Shown: piece by piece, positions 6,368-14,658 of the stretch
Numbering within the stretch: the first letter of the stretch is position 1
Layout: each line of letters begins with the position of its first letter
Source: Indibacter alkaliphilus LW1
GTDB lineage: Bacteria > Bacteroidota > Bacteroidia > Cytophagales > Cyclobacteriaceae
Length of the DNA stretch: 64,000 bases
Reading direction: 5' to 3'
Assembly: GCF_000295935.2 (NCBI RefSeq)
Contig: NZ_ALWO02000036.1
Location: forward strand, 124,001-188,000
Program-made: the position numbers and the translations under genes
Notes under the pieces: model-generated
Database searches by the model: none
Seen by the model: the letters and a program-made list of their open reading frames with translations, nothing else
Told to the model about the DNA's origin: nothing

Positions 6368-7876
6368 TTAGAAAATATGGCCAAAGCCAAAGAAGAACTG
6401 ACCTCCTTCTCTACTCTGGGCATAGTCTAATCTTAATATGGTGGATTGGTTCCAAGCTATTCTGCCACCTAAACCTGGAGCACCACGGAAATTGTTCAGT
6501 TGTACATCACTCAATCCTTCCCAAACGGTTCCAAAATCATAAAATGGAGTCACACCAAGTGCAAAATGCTGATTAAAGGCATTGAAATCGTGAAGCCTCG
6601 CACGCATCTCCAAGTTTACCAAACCAACTGTAGGAGCCATAAATCTAGCTTCTCTATAACCTCTCAGCGATCTACCACCTCCAAGAACCAAAATCCCTCC
6701 AGCTTCAGCCTGGGAAGACAGATCCCACATTTCGATAAAGTTAATATTAGGCCCGAAAATATGCCCAAAGGCCGCCAGCCCCGCAAAAGTCAACCTGTTA
6801 CGGTCATTTTTCCACCTATGAAATGTATGGATAAACTGTCCCTGCACCATAAACTTGTTGAAGTTGAAGTCAGAACCCAACCAAGGAGCGGAATACTCGT
6901 GGGAATACTGCAAGAATACCCCTTTGGAAGGATCTGGTTCCAGGTCTCTGGTGTCGTAAATCAAAGCAGCAGCCAGCATAGAGGTGAACTTGAAACCATC
7001 AGAGAAACCGGACAAATTGAATCTGTCCCAAGTACCATCATTGATCTGTTGATTGACCAAAGTCTGTCTTTGAACCGCCTCTACTTCTGTTCCATCAGCC
7101 AAGAAAGCTTCCTCGGCAATCTGCCCTGTATAATCTTCAAAAGCTGTAAATAAAGCTTCATAGCCAAACATTAAGCGCAGCTTTCCACCCATTTCTACCC
7201 TTTCACCTAAGGCATTGAAAAGCAGTTCTCTTTGGATAAATTGATTGTAGTGAGTGTCCGTCTGAAGTCTGCCGCCATTACCGGGTACCGCGATTTTCAG
7301 ATTTTCTTCGTAGTCATTTACTCTGTTGAACTGTCGGATACCACCTTCAGCACCTGCTGATTTGTCCTGAAAACTCAGGTTATTGAGCGATTCCCTACCA
7401 ATTCCCCAATACTGGGCGTTTGGATCTTCCCAGACTACGGCATCTGCACGAAGTCTCCACTTGGAATTGAAAATATAGGGTACATCCAAGTTGACCGCAG
7501 CTCTTACTCGACCATTTTCAAATACAAAGAATTCTGTGTTGATGCTGTATCGATAAGGGGTGTAATAAAAGAAAGGGTCTTCTTTAGTCTTATTCTGGAA
7601 GAAAAACACATTCCCACCTATTCCAAATCCACGGATAGGATCAAATTCAAACCTGGGCAAACCCGTCACAAAGAACCCTTCCTTTTTGTTGAGTATATCT
7701 TCTCGGGAGAGTTTTTTGTCATCGGACAACTCAAAGGGCAAGCTGATGGTGTCCAGAATGGCTAAACGGTCAGTGTTTTTGTGAGCTTCTGGGTCTCTCA
7801 CACCTATAGCAGCTTCTTGTGCCAATAGATGATTTGCCGATGCAAATACCAGAAATAGTAGTAGTATTCTTTTCAT
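6368..7876 (-). CDS. Omp85/BamA-like outer-membrane beta-barrel without clear POTRA domains
   Basis: The 502-residue product has signal peptide MKRILLLFLVFASANHLLAQ. The rest is alternating beta-strand sequence ending in a barrel-type terminal phenylalanine (FFFGFGHIF). The C-terminal segment AGGILVLGGGRSLRGYREARF is the RGY/LRGY signature of Omp85 superfamily barrels (surface antigen D15 type). Only about 90 residues separate the signal peptide from the first strands, too short for a normal POTRA array. This looks like the short Bacteroidota BamA/TamA-like proteins of unknown cargo. It lies 25 bp downstream of mgtE on the same strand, so co-transcription with the magnesium genes is likely. 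Confidence 0.85.
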   Translation of the reverse strand: MKRILLLFLVFASANHLLAQEAAIGVRDPEAHKNTDRLAILDTISLPFELSDDKKLSREDILNKKEGFFVTGLPRFEFDPIRGFGIGGNVFFFQNKTKEDPFFYYTPYRYSINTEFFVFENGRVRAAVNLDVPYIFNSKWRLRADAVVWEDPNAQYWGIGRESLNNLSFQDKSAGAEGGIRQFNRVNDYEENLKIAVPGNGGRLQTDTHYNQFIQRELLFNALGERVEMGGKLRLMFGYEALFTAFEDYTGQIAEEAFLADGTEVEAVQRQTLVNQQINDGTWDRFNLSGFSDGFKFTSMLAAALIYDTRDLEPDPSKGVFLQYSHEYSAPWLGSDFNFNKFMVQGQFIHTFHRWKNDRNRLTFAGLAAFGHIFGPNINFIEMWDLSSQAEAGGILVLGGGRSLRGYREARFMAPTVGLVNLEMRARLHDFNAFNQHFALGVTPFYDFGTVWEGLSDVQLNNFRGAPGLGGRIAWNQSTILRLDYAQSREGGQFFFGFGHIF

Positions 7877-7901
7877 GACGATAGATAAGTATAAGTTGGT
7901 T

Positions 7902-9278
7902 TTAAAGTCCTAGTAATGTTATAGTTACAGTAAAATAAATCAGTAGACCTGTAATATCCACTACCGTGGTAATGGCTGGCGATGCTGCCACTGCCGGGTC
8001 GCCACCGAATCTTTTTACCATCAATGGCAGGCTAGCCCCTATGCAAGTTGCTGATACTACTTGCAAGGAAAGGGCAAGAGAAATAACAAAAGCCAATTGG
8101 GTCAGAGTATACTCAGAAGGTATACTAGTCTCCCAACTGAGAAACAAAACCTTTAGAAATGCTAAGACTCCGAGGCAAACCGCAAGCATGGAAGAGATTT
8201 TGAATTCTTTGAATACAATCTTAAGCCACTGCTTTGGACTGATCTGTCCAAGAGCTAATGCTCTGACTATAACTGTCGCAGCCTGAGAACCAGAATTCCC
8301 CCCAGTGTCCGCAACCATTGGCATATAAAGAGCCAGAATAATCAGGGCCTCCAGGGTAGATTCAAATTTGTGAATAATCATCCCTGAAATGATTCCCACT
8401 GCAGCAAGTGAAACTATCCAAACGACTCTTTTACGGAAATGCTGCATGCTGGAGGTATGGATGTAATCATTCTCTGAGCTTTCGCTCATAATTCCCATAA
8501 ATTTTTCCATATCCTCAGTATGCTCTGCACGAATGACTTCAATGGCGTCATCTTGTGTAACTATCCCAACGAGCTGATCTGAATAATTCAAAACAGGTAG
8601 TGCCAATAAGTCATAATCTTCAATTTTTTTGGCAACTTCCTCCCTGTCTTCGTCTACGTGGGTATGAATAAAGTTTTCATGCAGGATTTCACTGATCAAT
8701 TGATTGGGGGAGGCCATTATCAAATCTTTCAGTGAGACAAAGCCTACCATTTTCATTCTATGATCCACTACATATATATAGTAAATCATTTTTTTGGAAG
8801 GTGCGTCTCTTCTGACTTTGGCCATAGCAGAATCCACAGTCATGCTGGCAAGAATTGTGGCAAAGTCCGTACTCATAATCCCACCGGCAGTTTCAGGCGG
8901 ATACGCACTCAGCTTGATCACATCCTCTCTGGCTACTTTGCTCAGATAAGGCAAAATTGCCGCTTGCTCTTCTTGGGACATGTGTTGATAAAGATCACAG
9001 CGGTCATCCGAAGCCATATTTTCAAAGATCGGGGCGAATCTTTTTTTACTCACCTGTTGAAAAAAGCCCAATTGCCTTACAATATCAAAATGCGAGAAGA
9101 CTTTGGCCTGCTCTTCTGCTTCAAAATATTCAAAAGCTTCTAGAATACTGGCTTCCTCCAATTGTTCTAAAGCTTCAGCTACCTCTACAGAAGGCATTTT
9201 TTGAAGCGCTGGAATCAACTCTCTGATTTTTTGTTTCTCAGCGATCACAACCCAATTTTCCTTTTCCACGCTCCTCAT
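7902..9278 (-). CDS. mgtE: Magnesium transporter MgtE
   Basis: This 458-residue homodimeric Mg2+ channel of the inner membrane has the full family order. The N-terminal superhelical domain covers about 1-125 (PALQKMPSVEVAEALEQL...). Two CBS domains follow at about 130-255 (GGIMSTDFATI, then LALPVLNYSDQLVGIVTQDD), which sense cytosolic magnesium and gate the pore. A five-helix pore domain runs from about 280 with the signature ADTGGNSGSQAATVIVRALALG. The length is normal. The start codon lies one base after the stop of the MgtC-like gene, showing tight coupling. No M-box leader was recognised upstream. Confidence 0.96.
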   Translation of the reverse strand: MRSVEKENWVVIAEKQKIRELIPALQKMPSVEVAEALEQLEEASILEAFEYFEAEEQAKVFSHFDIVRQLGFFQQVSKKRFAPIFENMASDDRCDLYQHMSQEEQAAILPYLSKVAREDVIKLSAYPPETAGGIMSTDFATILASMTVDSAMAKVRRDAPSKKMIYYIYVVDHRMKMVGFVSLKDLIMASPNQLISEILHENFIHTHVDEDREEVAKKIEDYDLLALPVLNYSDQLVGIVTQDDAIEVIRAEHTEDMEKFMGIMSESSENDYIHTSSMQHFRKRVVWIVSLAAVGIISGMIIHKFESTLEALIILALYMPMVADTGGNSGSQAATVIVRALALGQISPKQWLKIVFKEFKISSMLAVCLGVLAFLKVLFLSWETSIPSEYTLTQLAFVISLALSLQVVSATCIGASLPLMVKRFGGDPAVAASPAITTVVDITGLLIYFTVTITLLGL

Positions 9279-9279
9279 A

Positions 9280-10008
9280 TTATTGATCGTTTTGTTGTCC
9301 TTCTATTTCCCAAGTCACTTCCATCACCCCATATTCCAAAAGTAGTTTACCTGCCAAAGTCTCCATAATACCATCATTATTGCCATAGGAAACTATTTTT
9401 GCTTCCACATATGCGTGATCAGGATTCCCATTGTCAAAGCTCTTTAATGATTGTAGCCTGAGACTGCCGTCAGATTTGATGGTTTCTAGCATCATTATCC
9501 TAAGGTGGTTTTCTACTTTATCCAGGCATTTGATCTGAAAACTGTAGAAAAATGTTCCCTCATTGAGGTCTCCTGGTAAATCGGGAAGAGAATTGACTCT
9601 TCTTCCAATTGGCCTTAAACCCAAGTGGGCAAGCATCACAGCCCCAGCTGTAATCATCGCTTCAGGATAAAGCCCAACTCCTGACAAGGAGCCGACTGCT
9701 GCAGAACACCAGATCGTTGCAGCTGTATTCAGCCCTTGCACATTAAAGCCATCCTTCATAATCACACCTGCTCCCAAAAACCCAATACCTGTAACGATTT
9801 GGCCAGCTACTCTTGACGGATCTCCTTGGTCTCCTGTCAGGGATACGGATAACAATATAAATGCAGCAGCACCCATAGATACCAAGGTGTTGGTTCTCAG
9901 CCCTGCACTTTTTTGTCTATACTGTCTCTCAAAACCTATGGCTGCACCTAGAAAAAAAGCCAGGCTCAACCTTATTACAAATTCAAATAATGTCATATCG
10001 ACCTTCAT
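9280..10008 (-). CDS. MgtC/SapB-family membrane protein
   Basis: The 242-residue product has the MgtC hallmark AAIGFERQYRQKSAGLRTNTLVSMGAA (about 22-48), the ADP/GVGFLGAG-type helix VTGIGFLGAGVIMKDG, and NTAATIWCSAAVGSLSGVG, together four to five membrane helices. A soluble C-terminal ACT-like domain follows (about 150-242). In enteric bacteria MgtC modulates F-ATPase and survival in low Mg2+ and is not a transporter. Pairing with mgtE supports a role in magnesium or envelope homeostasis. The start chosen is the ATG at 10008; a second Met four residues in is equally possible. Confidence 0.92.
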   Translation of the reverse strand: MKVDMTLFEFVIRLSLAFFLGAAIGFERQYRQKSAGLRTNTLVSMGAAAFILLSVSLTGDQGDPSRVAGQIVTGIGFLGAGVIMKDGFNVQGLNTAATIWCSAAVGSLSGVGLYPEAMITAGAVMLAHLGLRPIGRRVNSLPDLPGDLNEGTFFYSFQIKCLDKVENHLRIMMLETIKSDGSLRLQSLKSFDNGNPDHAYVEAKIVSYGNNDGIMETLAGKLLLEYGVMEVTWEIEGQQNDQ

Positions 10009-10186
10009 TTAGAGTTGGAATTAATTTTCGCCCAACTGGAAGGCCGGCAAAAATCAAAAACTTTTTAAACTGTCTGGGGGAATATTTTCCATAGTTTTCC
10101 TTTTGAACATTACAAAAATAAAGCATACAGCTGCTGAATGCCTTTAAGGAAGTGTTAGAAAATAATTAGAAAGTCATTAGAAAAAT

Positions 10187-11551
10187 TTAAAGCCTGGGAA
10201 TACTAATCAAAAAAGTAGAACCAATACCAGGTTTAGATTCCACGGAAATCGCTGCATTATGCAGATTCAGGATCCGCTTCACCAAGGCAAGACCAATACC
10301 GGAACCCCCTGAAACATTTTGGTTTTTACCTCTGAAAAATGGATTGAAAATTTCCTTGAGCTCTTCTTCTTCTATACCTACTCCTCCATCTTTAAAGGTA
10401 ATCCGCACTTGATGCTTACCGGATGAAATACTGGATTTACAGGCTTGGTCCGGGGAATACTTACAGGCGTTCTCAATAATGTTTCTAAAAGCAATTGTCA
10501 AAAGGTAACCATTGGCAAAAATGGTAATTTCTTCTTCCTCAAAATCCCCCTCAAAATCCAAATCTACCCTGAATTCGGGATTGGAGGCCATTAATTCCTG
10601 ACTGGCGTCTATCAATAGTTCGTCTACCCTCACTGATTTGAAATTAATTTCTGACCTGTCGTAACTCGCTTTGGCAAAATCCAACAGCGTGCTTGACAAC
10701 TTGGCCAATTTACGCGCATCGGCTAAGGTCAGCTTGATAGCTTCTCTATATTCTTCTTTAGTTCTTTTTTTGTTTTGACTAAGCTCCAGCTCTGCAATGA
10801 TGACAGATAAAGGTGTCCTCAATTCGTGTGAAATATAGGATACAAACTGCTTTTGAGCTTCAAAGGATTTTTCCAACCTTTCCAACATTTCATTGAAGGT
10901 TCTTGCCAGTACCCCTAACTCATCATTTTTTTCTGAAACATGAAGTCGCAGGTCAAGATTGGAGGCTGAAATTTTTTGAGCTTCCGAAATCATCCCTCTT
11001 ACAGGAGACATAGTTTTCTTTGAAAAATACCTTCCTATCAGATAAATGATCGCCAAGCCAAATAAAAAGGAGACCAACATGGTATTCCTCAGATTTTCCA
11101 AATTCCGGTACCCATAGGCATCAAATGCCGCTGCTGTTACATAGTAAGGGTTTCCATCTACTTCAATCAACTGTCCGATAACTTGCCATTTGTCTTGGAC
11201 AAAACGAATCATTTGCTTCTCACTGATTTCTGCAAGCATTTCAGGCGTTTCTTTGACAAAATCAATATCTACAGCATCATGATAAAGTAAATCCTGATTT
11301 TCATTATATATGGCTACTTCGACTTCATATAGGACTTCTTTATTTTTCCTATAAATTGTCTGCAAAGTATTTGCTTCCAATCTAGTTTCCAAAAGAAGAT
11401 TTACTTTTGTCAAGGCCTCTTTTTGGAGGATTTCGTAAAACTCACTTTTCCTGTTTTGGTTAGCTGAAAAGTAAACTATGAGCATAAAACCAAGAAGAAT
11501 CCCAGCAGTCAAGGCTGTAAACAAAAGGGATATCCGTTGTTGAATGCTCAT
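10187..11551 (-). CDS. Membrane sensor histidine kinase (HAMP-HisKA-HATPase)
   Basis: The 454-residue partner of the adjacent OmpR-type regulator. Layout: TM1 about 8-29; extracytoplasmic sensor 30-155 with no recognised ligand fold; TM2 about 156-174; HAMP about 175-230 (ELGVLARTFNEMLERLE); HisKA with phospho-acceptor His242 in YISHELRTPLSV; then N-box FRNIIENACKYSP and G-boxes (DGGVGIEEEE, GGSGIGLALVKRI). The domain order resembles CusS/QseC-type kinases, but the signal cannot be read from sequence. Its start overlaps the regulator's stop by 4 bp, the usual translational coupling. Confidence 0.94.
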   Translation of the reverse strand: MSIQQRISLLFTALTAGILLGFMLIVYFSANQNRKSEFYEILQKEALTKVNLLLETRLEANTLQTIYRKNKEVLYEVEVAIYNENQDLLYHDAVDIDFVKETPEMLAEISEKQMIRFVQDKWQVIGQLIEVDGNPYYVTAAAFDAYGYRNLENLRNTMLVSFLFGLAIIYLIGRYFSKKTMSPVRGMISEAQKISASNLDLRLHVSEKNDELGVLARTFNEMLERLEKSFEAQKQFVSYISHELRTPLSVIIAELELSQNKKRTKEEYREAIKLTLADARKLAKLSSTLLDFAKASYDRSEINFKSVRVDELLIDASQELMASNPEFRVDLDFEGDFEEEEITIFANGYLLTIAFRNIIENACKYSPDQACKSSISSGKHQVRITFKDGGVGIEEEELKEIFNPFFRGKNQNVSGGSGIGLALVKRILNLHNAAISVESKPGIGSTFLISIPRL

Positions 11552-12240
11552 TGTTGCTGTAGGATAAAACCCATTCCCGAGCGGGTATGGATCAATTTGG
11601 AATTGAATGGCTTGTCTACCTTTTTTCTGAGATAATTGATGTAAACATCAATAAAATTTGTCCCAGTATCGAAGTTTACGCCCCATACATCTCTTGAAAT
11701 CTCCTCTCTGCTGAGTACTTTTTCGGGATTTCTGACCATGTATTCCAAAAGACTGTATTCTTTTGGTGTAAGACTGATTTCTACCCCTGATCGAAAAACC
11801 TTTTTCTGGTCCTTATTGATTTCCAAATCTGCATAGTGTAAAATTGGATCTTCCTGTTCTATCCGCTGTAGCCCGGCTCTCTTGAGCAGCGTCTTGATTC
11901 TTACCAGCAACTCTCTGAAATCAAAAGGCTTGACCAAGTAATCATCCGCACCTGCGTCAAAGCCTTCTACTTTATCATCAGTGGTCCCCAAGGCGGTCAA
12001 CATGATTATAGGAATGTGCTTGTCCTTTTCTCTGATAGTTTTACAAAGGTCCAAACCGTTTATTTTTGGCAAAATCAGGTCTGTAATTACCAAATCAAAA
12101 CCCCCACCTTCAAAAATGCGAAGCCCCATTTTGCCGTCAAAAGACTGGGTGACAGCGTAACCCTTCTCTTCAAGCCCTTTTTTTATCAGACCTGCCAATC
12201 TATCGTCATCTTCTACCAATAATATAGCTGCCTTACTCAT
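11548..12240 (-). CDS. OmpR/PhoB-family response regulator
   Basis: This 230-residue regulator has a receiver domain (1-118) with acidic pocket Glu10-Asp11-Asp12, phospho-acceptor Asp54 in VITDLILPK and conserved Lys104 in VKPFDF. The winged-helix effector (about 130-228) includes LTPKEYSLLEYMVRNPEKVLSREE and FIDVYINYLRKKVD. It is phosphorylated by the kinase encoded next to it. The gene follows the cupin gene by 4 bp, so the pair is expressed with the wecB-cupin operon. Target genes are unknown; metal, antibiotic or envelope stress are possibilities only. Confidence 0.95.
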   Translation of the reverse strand: MSKAAILLVEDDDRLAGLIKKGLEEKGYAVTQSFDGKMGLRIFEGGGFDLVITDLILPKINGLDLCKTIREKDKHIPIIMLTALGTTDDKVEGFDAGADDYLVKPFDFRELLVRIKTLLKRAGLQRIEQEDPILHYADLEINKDQKKVFRSGVEISLTPKEYSLLEYMVRNPEKVLSREEISRDVWGVNFDTGTNFIDVYINYLRKKVDKPFNSKLIHTRSGMGFILQQQ

Positions 12241-12244
12241 TACC

Positions 12245-12721
12245 TCAGGTCAACCTTTTGATAATTTCACTATGCGAAGGCCACTTTTCAATAAGCTCTT
12301 CAAAACTTAGAAGCCTGAAATCCCTAAAATCAAAGCCAGGTGCCACAACACAGGATACCAAGCTGTAGCTGTCTTTATCATCAACAGTGGAGCCGAAAAC
12401 CACACCCTGTTCAACTAACTGATATGGTTTATGCCCTACTTTGTCAGGAGGACCCACAAGAAGTTGTTCATACCCAGTTTCAGCCAGAACATGTACTGTC
12501 AAGGGACTTCCTTCATGGTAAAACCACATCTCATCACTTTTGATCTGATGAAACTTTGAAGAATTTTCAGAAGTCAAAAGAAAGTAAATGCAGGTCATCA
12601 AGCTTCTCGGCCCGTGATCAGTCGAAAACTGCCATTCAGACCTGTAAGTTTCGGCATAGAAGCCCCCCTCAGGATGGGGCTTGAGATTCAATTCCTTTAC
12701 CAGTTGCCTAACCCTTTCCAT
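12245..12721 (-). CDS. Cupin_5 (DUF985) family protein
   Basis: The 158-residue single-domain protein begins ELNLKPHPEGGFYAETYRS and continues with FHQIKSDEMWFYHEGSPLTVHVL and CVVAPGFDFRDFRLLS. These are the conserved features of the DUF985 cupins. The His/Glu residues of the first barrel motif (HQIKSDEMWFYH) could ligate a metal or bind a sugar nucleotide; no activity is established. The gene abuts wecB with no intervening base and precedes the response regulator by 4 bp. The position next to a nucleotide-sugar epimerase hints at a carbohydrate role. Confidence 0.9.
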   Translation of the reverse strand: MERVRQLVKELNLKPHPEGGFYAETYRSEWQFSTDHGPRSLMTCIYFLLTSENSSKFHQIKSDEMWFYHEGSPLTVHVLAETGYEQLLVGPPDKVGHKPYQLVEQGVVFGSTVDDKDSYSLVSCVVAPGFDFRDFRLLSFEELIEKWPSHSEIIKRLT

Positions 12722-13816
12722 TTAAGAATAAATTTGAATAATTTTTTCCACAATTCTCTCGGCTGTTTTGCCATCCCATAGCGGAATGCCTTGATAAGAT
12801 TTCCAGTTCCCTTTCATCAATTTATCCAAGTAGGGAGGAAGTTTTTTGGGATCTGTACCGATTAATTCATTTGTTCCCAATTCAATTGTTTCAGCTCTTT
12901 CTGTATTGTCTCTCAGGGTAATGCAAGGCACATTCATCACTGAAGCTTCTTCGGTTATACCTCCAGAATCAGTAATAACACCTTTGGCATTTTTCACCAG
13001 GAAATTGAATTCAAGGTAACTCAAAGGCTCTGTCATGTGCAAGGATTCATAATTGATGCCTAAAGCCTGTAGGTTTTTGGCAGTACGCGGGTGAACAGGA
13101 AATATAATCGGTAAGCCTTCAGTGCCTTTTACGATAGCTTCAATCATTTCTTTGAGTTTTTCCTCTTGATCTACATTGGCAGGCCTGTGCATGGTCATCA
13201 CAAAATATTGCTTTTCCTTTATCTGATCAAAGAGCTCTCCTTCCGGCTTTTGAAACCTTGGCATATTTGCCATCAAGGTGTCAATCATGGTATTGCCTAC
13301 AAAATGGATTTGGCTATCGGCAAATCCCAATTTCCTGAGGTTGGCATTGGCTATTTCCGAGGTAGTAAAAAAGTGATCCGTGATGCTATCTGTTACCATA
13401 CGGTTAATTTCTTCCGGCATGCTCAAATCCCCTGATCTGATTCCCCCTTCCACGTGGGCCACATCTATTACTAGTTTTTTGGCAGCAATAGAACAGGCCA
13501 AAGTAGAGGTAACATCTCCTACTACAATGACTAAATCCGGTCTGTTTTCCATCAACTCTTTCTCGAAGGCCACCATGATAGCTGCCGTCTGTTCAGCCTG
13601 CGTACCACCCCCGCCACCTAGATTGGAATCAGGCTCAGGAATATTCAATTGTTCAAAAAAATCCCCTGACATTTTCTTATCATAATGCTGTCCTGTATGG
13701 ATAAGTCTGTAAGAGATTGCACTTCCTGCATCTTTTTGCTTTTGGATCGCGTGAACAATAGGAGCAATTTTCATGAAATTTGGTCTTGCTCCAGCCACTA
13801 AAGTAAGTTTGATCAT
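12722..13816 (-). CDS. wecB: Non-hydrolysing UDP-N-acetylglucosamine 2-epimerase
   Basis: The 364-residue enzyme converts UDP-GlcNAc to UDP-ManNAc for surface polysaccharide or lipocarbohydrate synthesis. Diagnostic segments are the N-terminal LTLVAGARPNFMKIAPIV, LIHTGQHYDKKMSGDFFEQL, VVVGDVTSTLACSIAAKKL, VAHVEGGIRSGDLSMPEEINR, and C-terminal ITDSGGITEEASVMNVPCITLRDNTERAET. The start is the ATG at 13816; the 19-codon extension to a TTG at 13873 has no domain content. The length is typical (about 360-380). It begins the minus-strand wecB-cupin-regulator-kinase cluster and lies divergent to the Wzi-like capsule genes, which fits a surface-glycan locus. Confidence 0.96.
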   Translation of the reverse strand: MIKLTLVAGARPNFMKIAPIVHAIQKQKDAGSAISYRLIHTGQHYDKKMSGDFFEQLNIPEPDSNLGGGGGTQAEQTAAIMVAFEKELMENRPDLVIVVGDVTSTLACSIAAKKLVIDVAHVEGGIRSGDLSMPEEINRMVTDSITDHFFTTSEIANANLRKLGFADSQIHFVGNTMIDTLMANMPRFQKPEGELFDQIKEKQYFVMTMHRPANVDQEEKLKEMIEAIVKGTEGLPIIFPVHPRTAKNLQALGINYESLHMTEPLSYLEFNFLVKNAKGVITDSGGITEEASVMNVPCITLRDNTERAETIELGTNELIGTDPKKLPPYLDKLMKGNWKSYQGIPLWDGKTAERIVEKIIQIYS

Positions 13817-13992
13817 AGTTGAAAATGAAAATTTTTGATGCCTGCAAGATAACCAATATTCAAGGCAAGCCAAACCACCGATCTTGACTTATCCTAAATA
13901 AAATAGGCCAAAATCAGTTGAATTTTCGTTTATTTGTCAGTTGTTATTTATAAGAAAGCCACGGTTTTCTTAGCGTAAAGTGATTGACCCTT

Positions 13993-14658
13993 ATGCATTT
14001 TCATAAATCTGGTAATATATTTACCCTTTTATTCATTTTATCCACTTCAGTATTCTTTTTTTCCTGTGAAGACACCTTGGAAAGTCAGGAGATCGTTTAT
14101 TCCAATGACTTTACAGGATTGGACTTGGCAAACTTTGAAAACGGAAAACTTTTTATTTTCAGACAAGACACCTTGTTAGGGTTTTATAATAAAGATGAAG
14201 TTTCGGTGACCCTTGAAAATCTACCCGGACACAATGTGGTCAAAGTGGAAGTTGAACTATGGATTCATGACTCCTGGGATGGCAATCCGGATGATGGGAT
14301 CAGTGGACCGGATATCTGGTATATGCAGGTAGATGGGCAGGATGTCATGAGAACTACATTTTCCAACTCTCCCTGTGAATCTCTTTTTTGTCTCAAACAA
14401 TCTTATCCCAACAATTATTTCCGGCAGAATGACCCGAAAAGCGGAGCCATAGAAACCAATATCCCAGGCCTATGTATTTTTGGAGCATTTCCCAGATACA
14501 CCACTAAATATAGAATTACCAAATTGATCAGACATACAGCATCCAATGTAAAAATCACTTTGGGGGATGAATTGGTGCAGACCAATACCAATGACCCTGC
14601 GTGCGATGAAAGCTGGTCAATAGGAAAAATTGAAGTAACAACAATGGTAGTAATATGA
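13993..14658 (+). CDS. Small secreted lipoprotein coupled to a Wzi-like gene
   Basis: This 221-residue product, from the ATG at 13993, has signal MHFHKSGNIFTLLFILSTS ending FFFSC, a lipobox-like site. The mature part is beta-rich (VVKVEVELWIHDSWDGNPDDGISGPDIWYMQVDG) with paired cysteines (PCESLFC, later LCIFG and PACDESW) that could form disulfides. The WYMQVDGQ/DGISGPD phrasing resembles extracellular carbohydrate- or calcium-binding beta sandwiches, but no family is recognised. Its stop overlaps the start of the Wzi-like gene (ATGA), so the two are translationally coupled and probably act together at the outer membrane. Confidence 0.8.
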   Translation: MHFHKSGNIFTLLFILSTSVFFFSCEDTLESQEIVYSNDFTGLDLANFENGKLFIFRQDTLLGFYNKDEVSVTLENLPGHNVVKVEVELWIHDSWDGNPDDGISGPDIWYMQVDGQDVMRTTFSNSPCESLFCLKQSYPNNYFRQNDPKSGAIETNIPGLCIFGAFPRYTTKYRITKLIRHTASNVKITLGDELVQTNTNDPACDESWSIGKIEVTTMVVI

